Part shown: piece by piece, positions 50,088-58,554 of the stretch | Position numbering within the stretch: the stretch's first letter is position 1 | Layout: the number at the start of each line of letters is the position of its first letter | NCBI GenBank assembly: GCA_963761325.1 | Contig: CAVXGZ010000008.1 | Location: 1,550,001-1,614,000, forward strand | DNA: 64,000 nucleotides | Direction: 5' to 3' | From: Streptantibioticus_C sp963761325 | Lineage (GTDB): Bacteria; Actinomycetota; Actinomycetes; Streptomycetales; Streptomycetaceae | The notes under the pieces: model-generated | Told to the model about the DNA's origin: nothing | Database searches by the model: none | What the model saw: the letters and a program-made list of their open reading frames with translations, nothing else | Program-made: the position numbers and the translations under genes

Positions 50088-50810
50088 ATGCCGGTCGCGA
50101 TCGTCACGGGTGCGTCGAAGGGGCTGGGCCGGGCGCTGGCCGCGGGGCTGGCGGAGCGGGGCTGGGACCTGGTGCTGGACGCCCGGTCCGCCGGCCCGCT
50201 GGAGGCGGCGGCGCGCGGCATGCCGGACGGCGGCCGGGTGGTGGCGCTCGCCGGCGACGTCACCGACCCGGCGCACCGGGCGGAGCTGGTGGCGGCGGCG
50301 CGGGGGCTGGGCGGGGTGGATCTGCTGGTGAACAACGCGAGCGCGCTGGGCGCGCAGCCGCTGGTGCGGCTCGGGGCGCTGCCGCCGGAGGGGCTGCGGG
50401 AGGCGCTGGAGACCAACGTGGTCGCGCCGCTGGCCCTGGTGGGGGCGGTGCTGCCGGCGCTGCGGGCGGCACGGGGCGCGGTGTTGAACGTGAGTTCGGA
50501 CGCGGCGGTGGAGGCGTACGAGACCTGGGGCGGCTACGGGGCGAGCAAGGCGGCGCTGGAGCAGTTGTCGGCGGTGCTGGCGGTGGAGGAGCCGGCGGTG
50601 CGGGTGTGGTGGGTGGACCCGGGCGACCTGCGCACCGATCTGTACGACGCGGCCTGCCCGGACGATCCGGACGCGGCGGCGCGGACCGCGCCGCAGGAGG
50701 TGGCGCCGGCGGTGCTGCGGCTGCTCGACGGCACCGGGGGCGGTGCGGCGAGCGGGCGGTACACGGCCGCCGGGCTGGCGGCCGGGGCGGTCGGGTCGGG
50801 GGCGCGGTGA
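50088..50810 (+). CDS. Short-chain dehydrogenase/reductase
   Basis: About 240 residues, classical SDR. TGASKGLG at the N-terminus binds NAD(P), NNAS is intact, and the catalytic Ser (NVSSDAA) and YGASK motifs follow. GKG-type coenzyme preference suggests NADP. The ATG at 50088 has GAGGAG 6 nt upstream. Its stop overlaps the queA-like start as TGATG, so the two are coupled. Substrate unknown; a role together with QueA is possible but not evident. Confidence 0.92.
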   Translation: MPVAIVTGASKGLGRALAAGLAERGWDLVLDARSAGPLEAAARGMPDGGRVVALAGDVTDPAHRAELVAAARGLGGVDLLVNNASALGAQPLVRLGALPPEGLREALETNVVAPLALVGAVLPALRAARGAVLNVSSDAAVEAYETWGGYGASKAALEQLSAVLAVEEPAVRVWWVDPGDLRTDLYDAACPDDPDAAARTAPQEVAPAVLRLLDGTGGGAASGRYTAAGLAAGAVGSGAR

Positions 50811-51862
50811 TGCGGCAGGTGCGGGCGGTGCGGGTGCCGCCGGAGCTGTCGGCCCGGGTGCCGCCGCCGCGGCGGGACGGGGTGCGGATGGTGGTGGGCT
50901 ACCGCGGGTCCGGCCGGGTGGAGCACCGCGCGTTCCGGGATCTGCCGTCGCTGCTGCGGGCCGGCGACGTGCTGGTGGTCAACACCTCGCGGACGATGCC
51001 GGCGGCGGTCGACGCGACGACCGGCGGCGCGGCGGGCCCGGAGCGGGTGGTGGTGGTGCACTTCTCGACCCGGCAGGACGACGGGCGGTGGGCGGTGGAG
51101 GTGCGCGACCCGGACGGCCGGGGCAGCACCCGGCCCCGGCCCGGCGGTCCGGCCGGCGCGGTGCTGCGGCTGCCGGACGGTCAACGCCTGGTGCTGGAGC
51201 GGCCGTTCAGCCCGGCCGGGGACCGGTTGTGGCTCGCCTCGGTGTCGATGGCGGATCCGGTGGCCTTCCTGCACCGGCACGGGCGGCCGATCCGGTACGC
51301 CTACACCGCGCGGGACCAGCCGCTGTCGGCGTACCGGTCGGTGTTCGCGGTGCCGTCGCCGGACGGGCTGGGGTCGGCGGAGATGCCGAGCGCGGCGCGG
51401 CCGTTCACCACCGCGCTGGTGACGGCGCTGGTCAGCCGGGGCGTGCAGATCGCGCCGCTGACGCTGCACACCGGGGTGGCGTCCGCCGAGGCCCACGAGC
51501 CGCCGTACCCGGAGCGCTTCACGGTGCCGGCGAGCACGGCGCGGCTGGTCGAGGCCGCCCGGGCGGGCGGCGGGCGGACGGTGGCGGTGGGCACGACGGC
51601 GGTGCGCGCGCTGGAGTCGGCGGCCGGTCCCGACGGCACGGTGCGCGCCGCGGAGGGGTGGACCGACCTGGTGGTGACCGCGCGGCGCGGGGTGCGCGTG
51701 GTGGACGGGCTGCTGACCGGGCTGCACGAGCCGGAGGCGTCGCACCTGCTGATGCTGGAGGCGGTCGCCGGGGCGCCGCTGCTGGACCGGGTGTACGCGC
51801 AGGCGGTCGAAGGGCGTTATCTCTGGCACGAGTTCGGCGACGTCAACCTGCTGCTGCCGTGA
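50810..51862 (+). CDS. queA: QueA-family protein (SAM:tRNA ribosyltransferase-isomerase)
   Basis: About 350 residues. The QueA fold is seen in RDLPSLLRAGDVLVVNTSRTMPAA, the characteristic ARPF/TGVASAEAHEPPYPERF-like middle, AVGTTAVRALESA near residue 265, and the C-terminal GRYLWHEFGDVNLLL. Classic QueA converts preQ1-tRNA to epoxyqueuosine-tRNA with the ribose of SAM. In streptomycetes the rest of the queuosine pathway is, to my knowledge, not generally present, so this member may act on something else. Coupled to the SDR gene; ends in a very strong terminator. Confidence 0.85.
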   Translation: MRQVRAVRVPPELSARVPPPRRDGVRMVVGYRGSGRVEHRAFRDLPSLLRAGDVLVVNTSRTMPAAVDATTGGAAGPERVVVVHFSTRQDDGRWAVEVRDPDGRGSTRPRPGGPAGAVLRLPDGQRLVLERPFSPAGDRLWLASVSMADPVAFLHRHGRPIRYAYTARDQPLSAYRSVFAVPSPDGLGSAEMPSAARPFTTALVTALVSRGVQIAPLTLHTGVASAEAHEPPYPERFTVPASTARLVEAARAGGGRTVAVGTTAVRALESAAGPDGTVRAAEGWTDLVVTARRGVRVVDGLLTGLHEPEASHLLMLEAVAGAPLLDRVYAQAVEGRYLWHEFGDVNLLLP

Positions 51863-51916
51863 AGACGCGGAGAGCGGCGGCCCCCTCGTGTCGGGGCCGC
51901 CGCTCTCCGCGTCTTC
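51861..51916. terminator. Very strong bidirectional terminator, 24-bp perfect stem
   Basis: The left arm 51861-51884 pairs without mismatch with 51893-51916 around an 8-base loop. The stem starts inside the queA stop codon and ends 12 bp before the stop of the convergent ABC gene. Confidence 0.92.
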
Positions 51917-51928
51917 GGGGACGCGCGG

Positions 51929-54466
51929 TCACTTCTCCCGCATGACCTCGGGCTCGTGGCGGCGCAGCAGCCGGGCCACGGCGAAGCCGCAGGCGACGCC
52001 GAGCGCGAGCAGGACGATCATGTCGAGGAACCAGGTGCCGGCGGTGTGCTTCCACAGCGGGTCGCCGCCCGGGGTCCACGGCATCAGGACGTCCAGTTGC
52101 GCGGTGGCGCCCATCGCGGCGAGCGCCCAGCGCGACGGCATCAGCCAGGCGACCTGCTCGACGCCGGGCTTGGAGTACAGCTGGAAGAGGATGCCGGTGA
52201 AGACGACCTGGACGATGGCGAACATCACCAGCAGCGGCATGGTCTTCTCGGCGGTCTTGACCAGCGCGGAGATGACCAGGCCGATCATCATCGAGGTGAA
52301 GCCGATGCCGATGACGGCGAGGGTCATCTCGACGCCGGGGTCGTGCTTGAAGACCACGCCGGCGCTGGGCATGGTGCGCGGCGCGAAGCCGATGCCGCAG
52401 ATGATCACGCCCTGCAGGGCGGTGATCAGGCCGAGCACGATGACCTTGGAGACCAGGTACGCGCTGCGGGACAGGCCGACCGCGCGTTCGCGCTCGTAGA
52501 TGACGCGTTCCTTGATCAGCTCACGCACCGAGTTGGCCGCGCCGGAGAAGCACGCGCCGACGGTGAGGATCATCAGGATCGTGCCGGCGTCCTTGTTGAA
52601 CAGGTGCGACTGGATCGGTCCCGGGCCCAGGCCGGACTTGGCCGGGATGACGACGCTGACCACGCCGAGCACCGCGGGCAGGATCAGCATCAGGCCGATG
52701 AAGCCGCGGTCGGAGGCGATCACCGAGACGTAGCGGGCGATCAGCGTCCACAGCTGCGAGCCCCAGCTCTGCGACTTCTGCGAGCGGGTCACCTGCTGCG
52801 GCATGGCCGGCGCGGCCTGCGGCACCGCGGCGTCCAGGTGCGCGGTGTACATCTGGTAGTGCTGCGATCCGCGCCAGCGGCCCGACCAGTCGTAGTCGCG
52901 GTAGTTCTCGAACGCCTGGAAGACGTCGGCCCAGCTGTCGTAGCCGAAGAAGTTCAGCGCCTCGTCCGGCGGGCCGAAGTAGGCCACCGCACCGCCCGGC
53001 GCCATCACCAGCAGCCGGTCGCACAGGGCGAGTTCGGCCACCGAGTGGGTGACGACGAGCACGGTGCGGCCGTCGTCGGCCAGCCCGCGCAGCAGCTGCA
53101 TCACGTCGCGGTCCATGCCCGGGTCGAGCCCTGAGGTGGGCTCGTCCAGGAAGATCAGCGACGGCTTGGTCAGCAGTTCGAGGGCGACCGAGACGCGCTT
53201 GCGCTGTCCGCCGGAGAGCGAGGTGATCCGCTTGTCCGCGTGGATGTCGAGCTTCAGCTCGCGCAGCACCTCGTCGATGCGGGCCTGCCGCTCGGCGGCG
53301 TGCGTGTCGCCGGGGAAGCGGAGCTTGGCCGCGTACTTCAGCGCGGTGCGGACGCTCAGCTCCTTGTGCAGGATGTCGTCCTGGGGCACCAGGCCGATGC
53401 GCTGCCGCAGTTCGGCGAACTGCTTGTAGAGGTCGCGGTTGTCGTAGAGCACCTCGCCGACGTCGGCCGGGCGGTAGCCGGTCAGCGCGCGCAGCAGGGT
53501 GGACTTGCCGGAGCCGGACGGGCCGATCACGCCGATCAGCGACTTCTCCGGCACGCCGAACGAGACGTCGCGCAGGATGGTCTTGGTGGTGTGGCCCTGC
53601 GGCACGTTGACGGTGAGCCGGCGCGCGGAGAACGACACCGCGCCGGTGTCGACGAACTCCTCCAGCCGGTCGCCGACCAGCCGGAAGGTGGAGTGGCCGA
53701 CGCCGACGATGTCGTTGGGACCGATCGAATGGCGCTCGACGGGCTGGCCGTTGACGTAGGTGCCGTTGTGGCTGCCGAGGTCGACGATCTCCATGCGGCC
53801 GTCGGGGTGCGCGTGGAACTCGGCGTGGAGCCGGGAGACCTGCAGGTCGGAGACGACGAGTTCGTTCTCCAGCGCACGGCCGATCCGCATCACGCGGCCC
53901 GCCGAGAGGTGGTGGAAGGTCGTCGGGCTGCGGTCGCTGTACGGCGCCGCGCCGTTGGCGGCCTGCTGGGGCTGCGCGGGCGGCTGCGCCGGCTGGGCGG
54001 GCGGCCGGCCGGGCCGGGCCGGCGGCTGCGCGGGCGGGTTGGCGGTCGGCGGCGCGGTGGCGGAGGGCGACTGCTGGCCGGCCCACGCGGCGGCGACCGC
54101 CGGGGCCGGGTCCGGCGCGGGCCGCTGCTCCGGCACGGGCACGCTGAAGGCGAGCCGCGGGCCGTCGGTGGCGTTGCCGAGGTGGACCGCGGAACCGGGG
54201 CTCAGCCGGGCCTCGTTGACCCGCTGGCCCTGCACGTAGGTGCCGTTGGTGCTCCCGAGGTCCTCCAGCACCCAGCCGTCGTCGGTCCAGCGGATGGTGG
54301 CGTGCCGCCAGGAGACCCTGGCGTCGTCCAGCGTCACCTCCCCCTGCGGATCACGACCCACGCTGTATGACCTGGACGCGTCAAGCGTCCAGGTTTGTCC
54401 GTTCAAATCCAGTACGAGTTCCGGCACTCCATGCCCCACAAGGTTGTCCCCCGAGTAATCCCCCAT
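51929..54466 (-). CDS. FHA-FHA-ABC-type exporter fusion
   Basis: About 845 residues. FHA domain 1 (about 15-95: YSVGRDPQGEVTLDDARVSWRH, DLGSTNGTYV) is followed by a Pro/Gln/Ala linker. FHA domain 2 follows (about 180-265: MRIGRALENELVVSDLQVSRLH, DLGSHNGTYV). The ABC ATPase comes next: GPSGSGKST, SLSGGQRKR, LIFLDEPTSGLDPG. Six C-terminal membrane helices (ABC2 type) complete it. FHA domains bind phosphothreonine, so transport is presumably gated by Ser/Thr kinases. The ATG at 54466 may be leaderless: TAGACT ends 8 nt upstream. The substrate is unknown; ABCG-like half-exporters with this order are known in actinobacteria. Confidence 0.94.
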   Translation of the reverse strand: MGDYSGDNLVGHGVPELVLDLNGQTWTLDASRSYSVGRDPQGEVTLDDARVSWRHATIRWTDDGWVLEDLGSTNGTYVQGQRVNEARLSPGSAVHLGNATDGPRLAFSVPVPEQRPAPDPAPAVAAAWAGQQSPSATAPPTANPPAQPPARPGRPPAQPAQPPAQPQQAANGAAPYSDRSPTTFHHLSAGRVMRIGRALENELVVSDLQVSRLHAEFHAHPDGRMEIVDLGSHNGTYVNGQPVERHSIGPNDIVGVGHSTFRLVGDRLEEFVDTGAVSFSARRLTVNVPQGHTTKTILRDVSFGVPEKSLIGVIGPSGSGKSTLLRALTGYRPADVGEVLYDNRDLYKQFAELRQRIGLVPQDDILHKELSVRTALKYAAKLRFPGDTHAAERQARIDEVLRELKLDIHADKRITSLSGGQRKRVSVALELLTKPSLIFLDEPTSGLDPGMDRDVMQLLRGLADDGRTVLVVTHSVAELALCDRLLVMAPGGAVAYFGPPDEALNFFGYDSWADVFQAFENYRDYDWSGRWRGSQHYQMYTAHLDAAVPQAAPAMPQQVTRSQKSQSWGSQLWTLIARYVSVIASDRGFIGLMLILPAVLGVVSVVIPAKSGLGPGPIQSHLFNKDAGTILMILTVGACFSGAANSVRELIKERVIYERERAVGLSRSAYLVSKVIVLGLITALQGVIICGIGFAPRTMPSAGVVFKHDPGVEMTLAVIGIGFTSMMIGLVISALVKTAEKTMPLLVMFAIVQVVFTGILFQLYSKPGVEQVAWLMPSRWALAAMGATAQLDVLMPWTPGGDPLWKHTAGTWFLDMIVLLALGVACGFAVARLLRRHEPEVMREK

Positions 54467-54474
54467 AGGCGGGG

Positions 54475-54480
54475 AGTCTA
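54475..54480 (-). promoter_or_regulatory. -10 hexamer implying leaderless FHA-ABC mRNA
   Basis: Minus-strand TAGACT ends 8 nt before the ATG at 54466 and no ribosome site separates them. Confidence 0.5.
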
Positions 54481-54686
54481 GGGATGTCGAACATCGGTAG
54501 GAACTATTCCAGGATCGGACGCCCAACCGAAACTCGCCCCCTCGCACGCCCCGCGCACCGCACCACGCCGCGCCGTCCCCGTCCCGTCCGCACGAGCCCG
54601 CCCGCCGCGCCGGACCGGCGGCGCGGTGACCGGTATGCGGGACGGACGGGACGGGTGGGACCGCGGACGGATACCGTGGGAGCACC

Positions 54687-55934
54687 ATGGACGACGCATC
54701 GCGGGCACTTCCCGCCCCCGCCGCTCCTGCGGCCGGGGAGGCCGGGCCGACCCTTCTGGTCAAGATCTTCGGCAAGGACCGCCCCGGCATCACGGCCGGG
54801 CTCTTCGACACGCTCGCCGGGTACGGCGTGGACGTGATCGACCTGGAACAGGTGGTGACCCGCGGCCGCATGGTGCTGTGCGCCCTGGTCACCGCGCCGG
54901 CCGGCGGGCACGCCGTGGAGGGCGAGCTGCGGGCCACCGTGCACACCTGGGCCGAGTCGGTCCGGATGCAGGCGGAGATCATCTCCGGCACCGGCGACAA
55001 CCGGCCGCGCGGCGTCGGCCGCTCACACGTCACCGTGCTCGGCAATCCGCTCACCTCGCAGTCGGTGTCCGCCATAGCGGCCCGGATCGCCGACGCCGGC
55101 GGCAACATCGACCGCATCTTCCGGCTCGCCAAGTACCCGGTGACCGCCGTGGAGTTGACGATCTCCGGCACGCCGACCGAGGTGCTGAGGACCGCGCTGG
55201 CCACCGAGGGCGCGCGGCGCGGGGTGGACGTCGCGGTGGTGGCGGCCGGGCTGTCCCGCCGGGCGCAGCGGCTGATCGTGATGGACGTGGACTCCACGCT
55301 CATCCAGGACGAGGTCATCGAGCTGTTCGCGGCGCACGCGGGCTGCGAGGACCGGGTCGCCGAGGTGACGGCGGCGGCGATGGGCGGCGAGCTGGACTTC
55401 GCGCAGTCGCTGCACGCCCGGGTGGCGCTGCTGGCCGGGCTGGACGCCTCGGTGGTGGACAAGGTGCGCTCCGAGGTGCGGCTGACGCCGGGCGCCCGGA
55501 CGCTGATCCGCACCCTCAAGCGGCTCGGCTACCAGGTCGGCGTGGTCTCCGGCGGCTTCACGCAGGTCACCGACGACCTCAAGGAGCGGCTGGGGCTGGA
55601 CTTCGCCGCGGCCAACACGCTGGAGATCGTCGACGGGCGGCTGACCGGCCGGGTGACCGGCCCGGTGGTGGACCGGGCCGGCAAGGCGCGGCTGCTGCGG
55701 GAGTTCGCCGCGCAGGCCGGGGTGCCGCTGGCGCAGACGGTGGCGATCGGCGACGGTGCCAACGATCTCGACATGCTGAACGCCGCGGGGCTCGGAGTGG
55801 CGTTCAACGCCAAGCCGTTGGTGCGCCAGGCGGCGGACACCGCGGTGAACGTGCCGTTCCTCGACACGGTGCTGTACCTGCTGGGGATCAGCCGCGAGGA
55901 GGTCGAGGGCGCGGATCTGGGCCACGACCGCTGA
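54687..55934 (+). CDS. serB: Phosphoserine phosphatase with two N-terminal ACT-like domains
   Basis: About 415 residues; last step of serine synthesis. Two ACT-type regulatory domains (about 22-95 starting LLVKIFGKDRPGITAGLFD, and 113-185) are followed by the HAD catalytic domain: VMDVDSTLIQDE with the nucleophile Asp, VVSGGFTQVTDDL, and AIGDGANDLDML. This length and two-ACT plan match actinobacterial SerB2. GGGAG precedes the ATG by 4 nt; TACCGT lies 9 nt before the ATG. Divergent from the FHA-ABC gene. Confidence 0.95.
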   Translation: MDDASRALPAPAAPAAGEAGPTLLVKIFGKDRPGITAGLFDTLAGYGVDVIDLEQVVTRGRMVLCALVTAPAGGHAVEGELRATVHTWAESVRMQAEIISGTGDNRPRGVGRSHVTVLGNPLTSQSVSAIAARIADAGGNIDRIFRLAKYPVTAVELTISGTPTEVLRTALATEGARRGVDVAVVAAGLSRRAQRLIVMDVDSTLIQDEVIELFAAHAGCEDRVAEVTAAAMGGELDFAQSLHARVALLAGLDASVVDKVRSEVRLTPGARTLIRTLKRLGYQVGVVSGGFTQVTDDLKERLGLDFAAANTLEIVDGRLTGRVTGPVVDRAGKARLLREFAAQAGVPLAQTVAIGDGANDLDMLNAAGLGVAFNAKPLVRQAADTAVNVPFLDTVLYLLGISREEVEGADLGHDR

Positions 55935-55939
55935 GCGCG

Positions 55940-55959
55940 CCGGGCGGTGCGCCGCCCGG
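55940..55959. terminator. Short hairpin between serB and sixA
   Basis: CCGGGCGG/CCGCCCGG with a TGCG loop in the 30-bp gap between the convergent stops. Confidence 0.6.
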
Positions 55960-55964
55960 TGCGG

Positions 55965-56483
55965 TCACTCGTGCGGCGCCCAGTACGCGGCCAGCCGGCC
56001 GACGCCGTGTTCGACGGACTTCCACGACCCGGTGAACTCCACGATCGCGACGGCGGCGGTCGGGAAGGCGCCGCGCCGCAGCCGGGCGAGGGTGTCGGCC
56101 TCGGCGGACGCGGTGAGGGCGTCGGCGAGCGCGTGCATCCCCGGGTTGTGGCCGACGACCATCACGTCGGCCAGCGAGTCGTCGGTCTCGTTGAGCAGCG
56201 CGAGCAGGTCGCCGAGGGTGGCCTCGTAGAGCCGGTCCTCGTAGACGGTCTTCGGCCGCTGCGGGAGTTCGTGGGCGACGAGCTTCCAGGTCTCGCGGGT
56301 GCGGGCGGCCGGTGAGCAGAGCGTCAGGTGGGGCAGGATGCCGGTGCCCGCGAGCCACTGCCCGGCGGCCGGCGCGTCCATCCGGCCGCGGTCGGCGAGC
56401 GGACGCTCCAGGTCGGGCACCGAGGGCCAGTCGGCCTTGGCGTGCCGCAGCAGGACGATCCTTCGGGGCGTTGAGTCGCTCAT
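55965..56483 (-). CDS. sixA: SixA-type phosphohistidine phosphatase
   Basis: About 172 residues of the histidine phosphatase superfamily. The catalytic His is in LLRHAKADW, second-arm residues are in LCSPAARTRETW, and the second His in VMVVGHNPGMHALAD. The length and the A-K-A-D-W pattern point to the SixA branch, which dephosphorylates phosphohistidine proteins, rather than phosphoglycerate mutases. No clear ribosome site before the ATG at 56483. Follows the small membrane-protein gene on the same strand. Confidence 0.9.
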   Translation of the reverse strand: MSDSTPRRIVLLRHAKADWPSVPDLERPLADRGRMDAPAAGQWLAGTGILPHLTLCSPAARTRETWKLVAHELPQRPKTVYEDRLYEATLGDLLALLNETDDSLADVMVVGHNPGMHALADALTASAEADTLARLRRGAFPTAAVAIVEFTGSWKSVEHGVGRLAAYWAPHE

Positions 56484-56579
56484 GTGATTCAGCTTTGCAG
56501 AAAATCCGGTTCCGGGCGCGGGGTGCGCGGGTGCCCGTTCCGGCGTCCGGCGCCGCCGCGGGCGCCCGTGACGGCTGGA

Positions 56580-56816
56580 TCAGCGGCCGGGGCGAAGGTG
56601 CGGCAGCAGGCCGCGCAGGTGTGCCGCCAGGTCGGCGAGCGGCGGCGCGGCGGCGACCGGGCCGTGCTGTCCGCCGGTGGCGACCACCACGGCGAGCAGG
56701 GCGGCGAACGCCAGGGCCGGCAGGGCCAGCGCCCACCAGGGCAGCCGGGCCGGCGCCGGGGGCGCGGCGCGCGGTGTGCCGCGCGGGACGAGCAGGAAGT
56801 GGCCGTCGGCCGCCAT
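56580..56816 (-). CDS. Small single-helix membrane protein
   Basis: 78 residues: a basic N-terminus, one hydrophobic segment (PWWALALPALAFAALLAVVVA, split by residue limits), then a short extracytoplasmic or cytosolic tail. The ATG at 56816 has GAGGCGG 5 nt upstream. Coding bias and the ribosome site support it, but there is no known family. Upstream of sixA on the same strand. Confidence 0.6.
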   Translation of the reverse strand: MAADGHFLLVPRGTPRAAPPAPARLPWWALALPALAFAALLAVVVATGGQHGPVAAAPPLADLAAHLRGLLPHLRPGR

Positions 56817-56982
56817 GGGAACCGCCTCGGATCAGGGGGACGCTGCGGATACCCCTGACGCTACGGATCCGGCGGCCGTCAACCCATCAGGCCCGCCACC
56901 CAGTTGACCCTGACCCGGGCCCCCGGGGAAAGGTGGGGTTTCCCCTACCCCGCCCCGGGGACGGCGTGGACGCGGCGGCCGG

Positions 56983-57105
56983 TCAGCCGTAGTGGGAGCC
57001 GATGGTGGCGATGATGGCGACGAGGGCGGGGATGCCCAGCATCAGGCCGAGGACCAGCAGGAACTTCTTCTGCGGCTGCGGGGGGTTCGGTTCGAGGACT
57101 GGCAT
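56983..57105 (-). CDS. SGM_5486-type transporter-associated small membrane protein
   Basis: 40 residues: MPVLEPNPPQPQKK followed by one membrane helix (LLVLGLMLGIPALVAIIATI) and GSHYG. Both the length and the N-terminal PVLxPNP/QKK pattern match the small proteins annotated beside CynX-type MFS genes in streptomycetes (SGM_5486 family, recalled from memory). It lies directly downstream of the frameshifted transporter gene on the same strand. GACACT ends 6 nt before the ATG, suggesting a leaderless mRNA of its own. Function unknown; possibly an accessory of the transporter. Confidence 0.8.
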   Translation of the reverse strand: MPVLEPNPPQPQKKFLLVLGLMLGIPALVAIIATIGSHYG

Positions 57106-57167
57106 GGCGCCAGTGTCGCACCCGTTCCTGTACGTCCCGGTCCGGGGGGCGCGCTACCGGTGGCGTT

Positions 57168-58470
57168 TCACAGCTCGTCCTCGACGTGGCGCTCCCGGCC
57201 GGCCAGGACGCCGGCCGCCGTCTGCGGCACCAGCAGCGCGACCATCAGCGCGATCGGGGCGCCCCAGCCGCCGGTGTGCTGGTAGAGGGCGCCGACCAGG
57301 ATCGGGCCGGGGATCGACAGCAGGTACCCGGTGCACTGGGCGAACGCGGACAGCCGCACCACGCCCGGACCGGTCCGCGAGCGCATGCCGATCATGGTGA
57401 GCGCCAGCGGGAAGGCGCAGTTGGCCACCCCGAGCAGCACCGCCCACAGCCACGGCACGTTGGCCGGCGCCAGCCACAGCCCGGCGTACCCGAGCAGCCC
57501 GAACCCGGCCAGCGCGACGGCCAGCACGCCCTGGTCGCGCATCCGGCCGGCCAGCGCCGGCAGCACGAACGACAGCGGCACGCTCACCGCCATGGTGAGC
57601 GCCAGCAGCACGCCCGCGCCGGAGGCCGAGACCCCGGCGTCCCGGAAGATCTGCGGCAGCCAGCCCATCGTGATGTACGCGCCGGTGGCCTGCAGCCCGA
57701 AGAAGACCGCCAGCGCCCACGCGGTCCGGCTCCGGGTGATCCGCGCGGCGTGGCCGGCCGGCCGCGCCGGGGCGGGGAGTCCGGCGGCCGGCCGGCCGGT
57801 CGCGGTCGCGGGCCAGGACCAGCCACAGCGGCACGGCGAGCACGGCGAGCAGCGCCCAGGCGGCCAGGCCGAGCCGCCAGCTGCCGCCCAGCGCGTGGTC
57901 GATCGGCACGGTCGCGGCGGCGGCAGCGGCCGTGCCGACCGAGATGCCCATCGAGTACAGGCCGGTCATCATGCCGACCCGGTCGGGGAAGTACCGCTTG
58001 ACGACCACCGGCATCAGCACGTTGCCGAGCGCTATCCCGGCGAGGGCGAGCGCGCTGGCGGCCAGGAACGGGGCGGTGTTCGCGGCGGCCGGGCGCAGCA
58101 GCAGGCCCGCGGTGAGCGCGCACATGCCGGCCAGGACCACCGCGCCGGGGCCGAACCGGCGGGCGAGCCGGGGCGCCGCCGCGCCGAACAGGCCGAAGCA
58201 CAGCATCGGCACCGAGGTGAGCGCGCCGGCCACCGTGCCGCTCATGCCGAGGCTGCGGCGGACCTCCTCCAGCACCGGGCCCAGGCTGGTGACGGCCGGG
58301 CGCAGGTTGACGGCGGCGGCGAGCAGCGCGACGACCACCAGGCGGCGGGTCCACACGCCCGGCGGCGCGGGGACGTCGGCCGGGCGGACCGGGCGGTCGC
58401 CGAGGGCGCCACCGATCGGTTCGTGGCCGGTGTCGTCGAGGGTGCCGCTGATGGTGTCGTCGTCCCGCAT
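57168..58470 (-). pseudogene. CynX/NimT-type MFS transporter, frameshifted at a GGCC repeat
   Basis: About 433 codons in two frames. The first 230 encode helices 1-6 (LVVVALLAAAVNLRPAVTS, GNVLMPVVVKRYFPDRVG, MMTGLYSMGISVGTA), with the asparagine-arginine-proline of the cyanate/nitroimidazole exporter branch. The frame then fails in RDRDRPAGRR. A second frame resumes with RITRSRTAWALAVFFGLQ and runs through helices 7-12 to 57168. Removing 1 or 4 bp in (GGCC)n at 57786-57799 joins them as RDRDRPAAGLPAPARPAG. The start codon at 58470 is leaderless behind TATGAT. A FadR-type regulator is divergent from it. Functional if the repeat is one unit shorter. Confidence 0.88.
57786..57799. repeat. (GGCC)n tetranucleotide tract at the frameshift
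   Basis: GGCC repeated three and a half times inside the MFS gene. One unit fewer (4 bp) restores the reading frame, so this is a candidate slippage site. Confidence 0.8.
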
Positions 58471-58475
58471 GGCGT

Positions 58476-58490
58476 CATCATAGAATGATG
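58476..58490. promoter_or_regulatory. FadR-type operator over the MFS -10
   Basis: CATCAT-AGA-ATGATG is a perfect inverted repeat. On the minus strand it contains TATGAT (58482-58477), the -10 box whose start point coincides with the ATG at 58470. Placement between the regulator and the transporter it overlaps indicates repression by the adjacent GntR-family protein. Confidence 0.75.
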
Positions 58491-58554
58491 GGATGAATTA
58501 TGTGAGCCCTTACCGGCCCGTCCCTTGGGTGCCCGCCGAGCGGCGAGGTCCGCG

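Noticed and set aside
47292..51862. Two-component pair as proven regulator of the chaplins
   Set aside because: Adjacency only. No binding site or shared operon was seen.
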